The translations under genes and the position numbers were made by a program. DNA of 15,976 nucleotides, from assembly GCA_049509675.1 (NCBI GenBank), contig JBEKZQ010000091.1, forward strand, positions 1-15,976, written 5' to 3'. This document shows, piece after piece, positions 1-6,079 of this stretch. The stretch is from JBEKZQ01 sp049509675 (GTDB taxonomy: Bacteria > Planctomycetota > Planctomycetia > Pirellulales > Thermoguttaceae). A model generated the notes under the pieces. The model did not search any database, was not told the DNA's origin, and worked only from the letters and a program-made list of their open reading frames with translations. Within the stretch, counting starts at the first letter, position 1, and every line of letters begins with the position of its first letter.

Positions 1-166
1 TCTTTGGCCTCCTTGCCACTGGGGAATGGGTTTCTCACAACCCCTCTTTTGACAAGTGAGGCCTTTTTTGTCCATATCAGCTTTCCACAAAACAACTTAG
101 CAAAGTTCAAGTGCCATTCAGTGATGTCCCCTTTTCTGCTCCCGTGAAAATCGGTCATGGTCGCTT
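1..166. other. Left-edge intergenic segment
   Basis: No coding region is supported here. The segment follows the stop codon of the 281-aa minus-strand gene and contains only a solo copy of the repeat arm at 119-143, described separately. A weak CTCAC/GTGAG pair (34-38 and 56-60) before a short T run was seen but is too loose to call a terminator. Confidence 0.5.
119..143 (+). repeat. Solo copy of the palindromic element arm
   Basis: These 25 bases, beginning CAGTGATGTCCCCTTTTC, are identical to 4901-4925, the right arm of the element at 4814-4961. No inverted partner is visible between 1 and 118, so this is a single arm or a broken element. It lies 24 bp past the 3' end of the 281-aa gene, just as the larger copy sits at gene 3' ends. 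The identity is seen directly. That it is a mobile or REP-like sequence is an inference from its dispersion. Confidence 0.8.
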
Positions 167-1012
167 TCAACAGCGATGGTCGGTTGGCGTGAGGATGCAC
201 CGAGGACCGGATACATCCCCGTCGTTCCTTTGGCAGCCCTGGATGGTGCGCGAGCGGTCTTTCAACCAAGCCATAAAGCTGTCGGCCAAGTCGCCCGGGA
301 TCGGCAGGAACGTGCCCCTGAGACCGTTGACTTGACCGCCAGCCGTCCGGCCAAAAACTGCGTAGGCGTCGATCCCGGTCTTTCCGGGTTGCGCCCGGCG
401 CAAAAGGCCCATCGCCTCTTTGTCGAACGCGATGCCCTGCCCCCGTGCAAAGAAGAGGTTCTCCAAGAGTAGGCAGCAGTCGCGGTCAAGGGTCTCCCAC
501 GCGGTCCCGCACTCGATGAGAACCTCGCGTCCTTGTACCTGAACGTTCCGCATGGCCTTTGGGGACACCAAGTCAGAAACCCATGCCCCGTGTTTGATGT
601 GTTGCTTGCTAACGTGCTTGTAGCCGATTATATTCTCGCTCCCATCGCCGATAGGCTGCACATGCAACGGGGATTCTGAATCCTTACGGAGCTTTCGGAA
701 TCGAGGCCCGCGGAGACGTGTGGTGGCCTTCGCAAAGGTCATTACCTCGGCAAGTCGGCCAGCCCAAATCACCTTTCGCACATGCTGCTGGTTGCTCCCA
801 TTGATGCCGACGACGAATATCTTGTCAACGTTTCCGGCAGTATCGCAATGGCTCACCGTTGGCCCGAGAAATTGTCTGCGGAGCCGTGCGCGCATGCGCT
901 TCTTGCACGGTCCGAAAAAGATCAAGTCCCCATCCACACGCCAGGGCACCTTGCAGCGAACACAATCTGGGTCACTGCTTGAGGCGACGACATAAATCCA
1001 CAGTTGCGTCAT
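167..1012 (-). CDS. Uncharacterised 281-aa partner of the Nmad3-like protein
   Basis: I do not recognise a named family with certainty. The start at 1012 is chosen because its ATG overlaps the TGA of the upstream Nmad3-like gene as ATGA, a usual sign of translational coupling; the open frame extends 60 codons upstream but that part reads as out-of-frame sequence of the neighbour. The N-terminus has three cysteines (C17, C20, C36) around a DPDCVRCKVP...GPCKK region, which might bind metal. Residues 81-93 (VIWAGRLAEVMTF) followed by a GPRFRKLR stretch recall, in spacing only, the core of Nmad2/EVE-like PUA-type domains, so a modified-base-binding or modification role is possible but unproven. 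There is no signal peptide or membrane segment, so it is probably cytoplasmic. Protein-like composition is kept to about residue 265; the last residues are low in conserved-looking features. Confidence 0.7.
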   Translation of the reverse strand: MTQLWIYVVASSSDPDCVRCKVPWRVDGDLIFFGPCKKRMRARLRRQFLGPTVSHCDTAGNVDKIFVVGINGSNQQHVRKVIWAGRLAEVMTFAKATTRLRGPRFRKLRKDSESPLHVQPIGDGSENIIGYKHVSKQHIKHGAWVSDLVSPKAMRNVQVQGREVLIECGTAWETLDRDCCLLLENLFFARGQGIAFDKEAMGLLRRAQPGKTGIDAYAVFGRTAGGQVNGLRGTFLPIPGDLADSFMAWLKDRSRTIQGCQRNDGDVSGPRCILTPTDHRC

Positions 1013-1752
1013 CGTCCTCGCTCCTTCACTGTGGCACGTTGTCCCAGCGATCTCACGAAACCGGCAGCCGTTGCGGTGAACTCGGGCTCGACCCATCGTG
1101 GCGGCGATCGCTGAATTGAGACTCTTCCACCGAAGTCGCCGAACACCTTGCGCATCGCCGGGGAAAGGATCTTCAGTGGCTTGCCCGCGCAATCCTTGCC
1201 GTTGGCGCTTATCGTGACTGCCTCATGCAGCAAGCGGCTATTGGCCGTGCCTTTCACCAGGACAAGCGATTCCCGTTGTCGCTGGAAAACCCGGCGGTGG
1301 CGGACGTGGAAGTTGCACGAGAATAGACGGTCCAGTTCCGCCTTGGTGAACTCGGTTGCCCTGCCTGCCCGCACAACCTCGAAGAACCCCATCAGGTAGA
1401 GCGCCGGGGCGGTAGCACAGCCCCATCCGCGCAGCCCGCAGTAGAAAACGAGCAGGTCCCCGGGTTTCAGGTGTCGCAGGCCGGCCTTCGGCCCTGTCGG
1501 GTCTCCGTAGGTGAACGTCTTGAACTCCGGGTCAACGTGCATCGGCTGATCGGCCATTCGGTCCCGCATTGCTGCCGGAAAGTAGTCGATGAGCTTTCGC
1601 CCGTGCCTCCCCAGGGTGTTGCCGTAAGTCCGCTTGTCAACCGCGTGCCCATCGGGGATCGGGATGTACTCAAACGTCCCGTCCGCGAACAGCGGTCCGT
1701 GGATACCGCCGGAACCAGTGTCGATGCCGATTCGCAGTAGGACGACATTCAT
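1009..1752 (-). CDS. Nmad3-like nucleotide modification associated protein
   Basis: The 247-aa product starts MNVVLLRIGIDTGSGGIHGP, then FADGTFEYIPIPD, and has a central HLKPGDLLVFYCGLRGWG block. This arrangement (a hydrophobic strand, a D-T/S-GG turn, a P-x-FADGT-x-IPIPD segment, and a later PGDLLVFYG-like strand) is what I know from the Nmad3 family, which was predicted from gene neighbourhoods in phages and bacteria to act in DNA base hypermodification; its reaction is not established. It is cytoplasmic by lack of a leader. It is coupled by ATGA to the 281-aa gene downstream. No clear Shine-Dalgarno sequence precedes the ATG. An in-frame extension of about 35 codons without ATG exists upstream (to a TAA near 1855), so an alternative non-ATG start cannot be ruled out. 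The family call is from memory of motifs, not a search. Confidence 0.7.
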   Translation of the reverse strand: MNVVLLRIGIDTGSGGIHGPLFADGTFEYIPIPDGHAVDKRTYGNTLGRHGRKLIDYFPAAMRDRMADQPMHVDPEFKTFTYGDPTGPKAGLRHLKPGDLLVFYCGLRGWGCATAPALYLMGFFEVVRAGRATEFTKAELDRLFSCNFHVRHRRVFQRQRESLVLVKGTANSRLLHEAVTISANGKDCAGKPLKILSPAMRKVFGDFGGRVSIQRSPPRWVEPEFTATAAGFVRSLGQRATVKERGR

Positions 1753-1883
1753 GTTCTGAACGCGCGGCTGCTCCCAAGCGCTAAGTGTGCCCGACTTCTT
1801 TGACTTCGGATTACGGAACCCATCCGCAAGTCCTACTGCATCAAACCGGTTCCGCGATTAGTCGCCGCGGGACATTCGGCCGT

Positions 1884-2501
1884 TCACGGCCCGTCGTAGG
1901 AACTGTCGAAGCAGTCCCAACAAGCATCAAGAAAGGTGGACACGCGATTGGCAACGTCGGCCAAATGGCGAATGTTGATCTGCTCAGGGGCCGAAAAGAA
2001 TGGATTACCGTCTGTGTCCGCAGGATAGCGGAACTTCTGACCGAGTGGGTCCTTGCCGTCAAACTGTTTGAGAATGTCGCCGACAGCATCATCGTCTTCT
2101 CTTGAATCGCGCGGACAAAGGTGCTCTATAACCGGCCGGCACTTCTCCCATAGACTCGACAGCCGGTGCTCGCGGAAGAGTTTCGCCACTCGCTTTGACT
2201 GCCCTGTAACAGGCTCCCCATTTTCGTCACGCCCCATGATCGTCCAGCCAAGCAGAATCAGGTGCTTGAGGGCGAGTTCCAACGAATGCCGGTAAAGGAA
2301 AATGATTGGATAGATCAAGGACTCCTGTGCGGCCGGTGTCCCAACAACATGCTGGACGAGAACGTCCGCGCCGTGCTTGTAGCCGGCGGCATACACGGGC
2401 CACCGATTCCACGCTCCACCAATGGTCGTGTTGTACCACCCGTCGTCAGTCCTGTCAAACAATAGGTCGCCTTTGCGCGGCCACGGAACTTCAATTGGCA
2501 T
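1884..2501 (-). CDS. Uncharacterised 205-aa helical protein (possibly HEPN-like)
   Basis: No firm family assignment. The start at 2501 is preferred over one 33 bp upstream because GGGAGA lies seven bases before it (2507-2512). After an N-terminal part rich in W and G (residues 1-40), residues 38-86 form a probable amphipathic helix pair with YPIIFLYRHSLELALKHLIL at 64-83. The R71-H72...E-L...K pattern on a helix resembles HEPN-type or related all-helical domains, but a canonical R-x4-6-H ribonuclease motif is not clear. The tail has a RxxxxL-x-WEKC segment and an acidic REDDDA run. No leader or membrane segment. It lies 64 bp downstream of the zinc-ribbon membrane gene and 131 bp upstream of the Nmad3-like gene, so all four could be one transcription unit. 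Function unknown. Confidence 0.75.
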   Translation of the reverse strand: MPIEVPWPRKGDLLFDRTDDGWYNTTIGGAWNRWPVYAAGYKHGADVLVQHVVGTPAAQESLIYPIIFLYRHSLELALKHLILLGWTIMGRDENGEPVTGQSKRVAKLFREHRLSSLWEKCRPVIEHLCPRDSREDDDAVGDILKQFDGKDPLGQKFRYPADTDGNPFFSAPEQINIRHLADVANRVSTFLDACWDCFDSSYDGP

Positions 2502-2565
2502 TGGGGTCTCCCATTGACCGATGCAAACGCGCATGTGCGGCGCATCGACGATTCTTCCGCCGCAG

Positions 2566-3987
2566 CTACCGGCCCTCCTTGTCCTGGCTGTCAGCGTCGT
2601 CCAGCTTATGCAAGAGTTCCTTTGCCCTGCTGTCGAATTCCGCCTTGTGTTTTGGGCTTATGCCTTTGTATATGCCTTTGTACTCCGCATCGTCTTTGTT
2701 GGAAGCCCCGGCCACCGCATTCGACAGCTTCTCTACATCCCCCAGGACTGACCGCAAGGTTGCGTCGTAGCTTGCGTCCGCCTTTTGCAGTCCCGCCGCC
2801 CGCGCCAACGCGGCCAAATCCGCAGTGAGCAGCGATGCTGCCACCTCCGTGCGGCGGCGCGCGGCTCCCCAGCATCGCTGAAGTAGTTCGCCGGAGAGCG
2901 ACTGCGTGAAAAATGGAATCTCCGTTGCGTGCAATTCAAAGTGGAGTCGCTGCATCTCGCTTTCAAACAAGAGGATTCGCTCCTTCTTCTCCCAGATTTC
3001 CAAGGCCAGCTTATGCTTCGCCATCGCCGACACCAACAGGAAACTCAGGTCCGGCAATGCCTTGCCATCGGGTAATTCGACAAAGACCTTTACGTCGCCC
3101 CACGCCTCACCCACTACCGTCGAATAGTCCTTTTGGCCGATGCCGACTTCCGTTCTCGCCTCAAGTTTCTTAACCGCATTCAAAGCGGTCCGCGCGGATT
3201 GGGGGACTGCGCGGTAGGCTGCAATCGCGGTTTTCTGGCGCTCTTGTTCCGCACGCGATTTCTCGTCGGCGGCCCGCTTTTCTTCTTCCGCTTGGGCAAG
3301 CCGCTGTTTCTCAGCCGCCGCGCGCCGAGCCTCTTCATCGGCTTGGCGTTGCTTCTCGGCTTCTTCCGCCCGAATCTGGTCTTGGACCTTCGGGTACAGC
3401 GCCGTTCGGGATGCTTCCGCATCGGCGAGCTTCTTAGCGAACTGCTGACTGTTGATTTTGTGGTGCTCGGCTTCCTTCAGTACCTCGTCATAGGTCTTGT
3501 AAGCCGCGAGGGGATTGGATGGTTGCAGCCGGTCGGCCTCCTCAAGCCTGGCCGAGATGCGAGTGTCATTATCCGCTTCCCAATTGTCACGAGTGACCAC
3601 GGACCAGACGAACCAGCCGACAGCAATGGCGCAAATGGCACCGCACACGCCCATGACGATCTTGGTTGCCGCGCTCAAGCCTGATCCCTCGTCTTCCCTG
3701 GCGGCAACTTGAGAGAGAGGCCGAGCGGGGCCTGGGTGCGCGCCATCGCCCGCGCCACGGCGAACGGCGACGGCAGCGGATGCCCCATGAGTTGGTTTCG
3801 GTGACGAGGCAGTTGATGTCGGCGTGGAGATTGCTGCGGCTACGGGGGTCGCCGCTGGCGATGGACTGGACCCAGCGGCGGGAATCGAAATTGCTCCGTT
3901 GCAGTTTGGGCACTTCGTTTTCCGGCCGGCAAGTTTGTCTTCGACCTGGAAGCCTTTATGGCACTGAGGGCAAGCGAAGCGGATCAT
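2566..3987 (-). CDS. Zinc-ribbon, single-pass membrane, coiled-coil protein
   Basis: The 473-aa product opens with a zinc ribbon (C6-x2-C9 ... C26-x2-C29 in a CPQCHKGF...KCPNC setting), a module that planctomycetes often place at the N-terminus of larger proteins. A Pro/Ala/Ser/Thr-rich linker (about 30-95) leads to one hydrophobic helix at about 110-131 (KIVMGVCGAICAIAVGWFVW), then an Ala/Glu/Lys/Gln-rich coiled coil at about 203-255 and a mainly helical C-terminal domain I do not recognise. There is no cleavable leader, so the ribbon is probably cytoplasmic and the coiled coil exported. GGGGA lies about seven bases before the ATG. No enzyme motif is visible; a structural or anchoring role is a guess. 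It heads the leftward gene row. Confidence 0.85.
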   Translation of the reverse strand: MIRFACPQCHKGFQVEDKLAGRKTKCPNCNGAISIPAAGSSPSPAATPVAAAISTPTSTASSPKPTHGASAAVAVRRGAGDGAHPGPARPLSQVAAREDEGSGLSAATKIVMGVCGAICAIAVGWFVWSVVTRDNWEADNDTRISARLEEADRLQPSNPLAAYKTYDEVLKEAEHHKINSQQFAKKLADAEASRTALYPKVQDQIRAEEAEKQRQADEEARRAAAEKQRLAQAEEEKRAADEKSRAEQERQKTAIAAYRAVPQSARTALNAVKKLEARTEVGIGQKDYSTVVGEAWGDVKVFVELPDGKALPDLSFLLVSAMAKHKLALEIWEKKERILLFESEMQRLHFELHATEIPFFTQSLSGELLQRCWGAARRRTEVAASLLTADLAALARAAGLQKADASYDATLRSVLGDVEKLSNAVAGASNKDDAEYKGIYKGISPKHKAEFDSRAKELLHKLDDADSQDKEGR

Positions 3988-4568
3988 AGCCTTTCCCCGG
4001 AGCAGTGCAGCATACCATGCGGCACATTGCGGTGATTATCCCACCAATGAGTGGTGGCGTCAAGCACCGGTGCGGCTCGCCATTTGGCCGAGGCGGCGTG
4101 CAAGCCGCCGGGACATCAATCGGAAGGTGTCGTGCCTGGAAGCCGCATGGTGGCGCGTGGGGAGATGACGCCACGGAGCTACCCTTTCAACAACGGGGCT
4201 GTGAAGCGGTGGACGAAGATGCCTGGCAAGCTAAGGGTCGGCGGAGGGCCGCCGGTTGGGGATGGACCTGCCCGAAACGGCATTGCCCGGCGCAGAAACA
4301 GCCCCCCATCTATCACACTATTAGCGCCGTCTTGGCACCATCCCGTCACCCTGGCGGTGGGTTGGGCATGTCGGCGGAGCAGGGCCGTTGCGACCTCGCC
4401 GGAAAGCGGCAGAGTTGTTATTGCGTTGCCGGCAAGGTTTCAGCCTGCCCTTATCAGGGCTGCCGTTGCCTTGGACCCTTCCTCCCGATAACTGGCATCA
4501 GGAACGTCTTGCTCCCCCACCCCTCGCTTGCAGTCTGGACGAAAGTGGCTATGCTTGTGGGAATGAGT
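3988..4568. other. Gene-poor, hairpin-rich intergenic stretch
   Basis: Open frames exist here on the plus strand, but their translations are rich in Arg, Gly, Pro, Trp and Cys and look like unselected GC-rich sequence. Instead there are several short perfect stems: GGCGGC/GCCGCC at 4092-4097 and 4104-4109, GTGGCG/CGCCAC at 4150-4155 and 4169-4174, CGGCGG/CCGCCG at 4239-4244 and 4249-4254, and GCCCT/AGGGC at 4447-4451 and 4456-4460. This could be a structured RNA, a decayed element or simply GC-rich DNA. No known RNA family was recognised, and no group II intron domain V was found. Confidence 0.4.
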
Positions 4569-4820
4569 ATGACTACCTCTGACTTGATCGCTCTTCTGGG
4601 AGCGGCAATCGGACTGCTGGCGGCGGTGTACGCGGGTTACGTGTGGCGCGAAGCTCAAAGGACAAACTTGCTAGCCCTGCACGTCAACCGCTTGGACGTG
4701 TTTCGGGCATTTAACAGTCTGAGGCAGGCAGTTCAAGAGCAAGGAGCCAATATCGAGGAACAGCGCGTAGCTATGTTCCTCAACCCCTCTCAGGAAGCGA
4801 AATTCTACTTCTCAAAAGAG
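4569..4820 (+). pseudogene. 5' part of a small membrane-protein gene, cut by a repeat
   Basis: From the ATG at 4569 (GGGA lies five bases upstream; ATGs at 4551 and 4563 are alternatives) the frame reads as a plausible protein. It has a single hydrophobic helix (LIALLGAAIGLLAAVYAGYVW, about residues 4-24), then a soluble helical part with VNRLDVFRAFNSLRQAVQEQ and NPSQEAKFYFSKE. At about 4814-4820 the frame enters the palindromic element and stays open through it and into sequence antisense to the hydrolase, ending only at 5081. The native 3' end is therefore missing. It resembles, from memory, small single-pass planctomycete and proteobacterial proteins of unknown function that continue well past this point. 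I see it as a truncated gene, but a chimeric protein of about 170 aa cannot be excluded. Confidence 0.6.
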
Positions 4821-5818
4821 GGAGCGGAAAAGGGGACATCACTGATTTCCCTCTCCTCTTCGTTGATGACGTTCATCAATCCTCCCCATTTTGCCAATAT
4901 CAGTGATGTCCCCTTTTCTGCTCCCCTTTTCTGCTCCCTTTTCTGCTCCCCCTTTTCTGCTCTGCCGTGTCGTGGGAGCCGAAGATCCCGATCGCCTGCT
5001 ACTCGTCGAACTTCTTCCTCGAACCGCTCGGTTCCCATCGGGCCGCTGATCCGATCTCCCGGATGCTCCCGATCCTCGTAGCCGGAGTAGTGAACCATGT
5101 AGGCCCGCTTCGGCCGCCACTTGTCCACGAGCCGCAGGTTGCCCAGCACCGACTGGTGCCAGGTCCATTCGGCCGGGTGCCAGGTGTTGGCGTCCAGGAA
5201 CATCACGTCGGCGTCGAAGAGTAACGGGGCGTCCTCCTCGGGGACGTGGAGGAAGTCGCCCGTGATGACCACCTTCCGGCCGCCGTGCTGGACGACGAAC
5301 CCGAGGGCGCCGGGGGCCTTGGGACCGTGATCCACGGCGAACGGCGCAACAGTGAGGTCGCCCAGCGTGACGACGATGCCCGGCCGTAACGGCCGGAAGT
5401 CGCTCCGCTCGGCCAAGTAGCGGTGGACGCGGCCCGGGCCGTTCTCCCAGCACTCCTGGCTGGCGTAGATTGGCAACGGGCGGGGCTGGTCCGCGCGGCC
5501 GCTCCGCAGCAGACACATCGACAGCCAGTCGAGCTGGGCGAAATGATCGAAGTGCGGCTGGGTGAGCAGGACATCGTGTACGACGTGGACGCCGTAGCTG
5601 TGCTCGAACTCCAACAGCGACGGCACCACGCCCATGCCGCAGTCGATGAGCGTGTGCCGGACGACGTGGCCATCCTGTCGCTGGACCAGTGAATAGGAGA
5701 CGTTGGCCTGGCGGTATGGATCACCGGCTCGGCCTTCGTTGGCACGCGGGCTGTCCAGGCCGAACTCAATCCCAAAGGCGGCTTGGATGCCGTTGACCCG
5801 CAGCAGAAGCTCCGTCAT
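4805..5818 (-). CDS. Metallo-beta-lactamase-fold hydrolase with repeat-derived tail
   Basis: The 337-aa product carries metallo-beta-lactamase superfamily landmarks of the RNase Z/PhnP-like type: LIDCGMG (57-63), LLTQPHFDH (84-92), AVDHGP (161-166), KVVITGDF (182-189), DVMFLDA (204-210) and MVHYSG (241-246). Probable metal ligands are H89, D91, H92, H164, D188 and H243. The usual first His of HxHxDH is Gln87, so one site is altered. Substrate unknown; no leader, so cytoplasmic. The ATG overlaps the stop of the YbaK remnant (ATGA) and GGAG lies eight bases upstream. From about residue 286 the sequence (EKGEQKREQKRGAEKG..., ending DVPFSAPSFEK) is encoded by the tandem array and palindromic element, so the original C-terminus has been replaced. 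The catalytic core appears whole. Confidence 0.85.
   Translation of the reverse strand: MTELLLRVNGIQAAFGIEFGLDSPRANEGRAGDPYRQANVSYSLVQRQDGHVVRHTLIDCGMGVVPSLLEFEHSYGVHVVHDVLLTQPHFDHFAQLDWLSMCLLRSGRADQPRPLPIYASQECWENGPGRVHRYLAERSDFRPLRPGIVVTLGDLTVAPFAVDHGPKAPGALGFVVQHGGRKVVITGDFLHVPEEDAPLLFDADVMFLDANTWHPAEWTWHQSVLGNLRLVDKWRPKRAYMVHYSGYEDREHPGDRISGPMGTERFEEEVRRVAGDRDLRLPRHGRAEKGEQKREQKRGAEKGTSLILAKWGGLMNVINEEEREISDVPFSAPSFEK
4814..4961. mobile_element. Small palindromic (MITE/REP-like) element
   Basis: GGGGACATCACTGAT at 4832-4846 is perfectly inverted at 4899-4913; with one mismatch and one indel the arms extend outward to about 31-33 bp (4814-4846 and 4899-4930). Inside lies a second perfect inverted repeat, TTGATGA/TCATCAA (4863-4869 and 4873-4879, loop CGT). 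The right arm continues into a tandem array. The element has no room for a protein, so any movement would be by a transposase acting in trans. A 25-bp arm copy occurs at 119-143. The relation to known REP/RAYT or MITE families is inference. It forms the border of two truncated or altered genes. Confidence 0.75.
4910..4961 (+). repeat. Tandem array of four CCCCTTTTCTGCT units
   Basis: Four direct copies lie head to tail: 4910-4922, 4923-4935, 4936-4947 (one C fewer) and 4948-4961 (one C more). The length changes are in the C run, as expected from slippage. The first unit is part of the right inverted repeat of the element. On the minus strand the array encodes the EKG/EQK-rich tail of the hydrolase. 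The unequal unit lengths shift its codon phase from copy to copy. Confidence 0.9.
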
Positions 5819-6063
5819 GGTTCCAACTCCGCCGCAAAGGTGCCCAGATCGGGCTTCTCCACCGACACGTAGTCCGCGTACTGCATGCTGACAGAGATGC
5901 TGTGGTCCCCGGCGTTGAAGTTAATGATCTCGTTCGCGCCCAGCCGCTCGTCGCAGAGCGTGGGCAGGCCGAAGAGGCTGCCGAAGGGCGGGATCGAGCC
6001 GGGCGTGAGGCCCGTCAGCTCCTGCACTTCCTCTCTTCTGTCTTCACCAGCCGTTGCGATGCG
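5815..6063 (-). pseudogene. C-terminal half of a YbaK/EbsC-type tRNA deacylase
   Basis: The frame reads ...EEVQELTGLTPGSIPPFG, then LFGLPTLCDERL, IINFNAGDHSISVSM and YADYVSV. This is the typical C-terminal half of the YbaK/EbsC/prolyl-tRNA editing family, cytoplasmic enzymes that hydrolyse mis-acylated tRNA. Family members have about 150-170 residues; only about 80 are present. A GTG at 6027 could start a 70-aa product, but homologous-looking residues continue upstream of it to about 6063, and the frame then meets a TGA at 6094-6096 beside the stop of the beta-helix gene. The N-terminal half with its conserved lysine region is absent, so activity is unlikely. The stop overlaps the start of the hydrolase, so an intact gene pair probably existed before the break. 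Confidence 0.75.
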
Positions 6064-6079
6064 TGTCGGCCAAACAGGG

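Noticed and set aside
1753..1860. N-terminal extension of the Nmad3-like protein
   Set aside because: The frame is open for about 35 codons upstream, but has no ATG and the ATG at 1752 begins the family-like sequence.
3133..3684. 183-codon plus-strand open frame
   Set aside because: Antisense to the coiled-coil gene; its hydrophobic look comes from the complement of Glu/Lys/Ala codons.
4005..4550. Long plus-strand open frames in the hairpin-rich stretch
   Set aside because: Both translations are Arg/Gly/Pro/Trp/Cys-rich and lack any domain. Only the part from 4569 looks like protein.
4910..4961. CRISPR-like short repeats
   Set aside because: Units are directly adjacent without spacers, so this is a simple tandem array.
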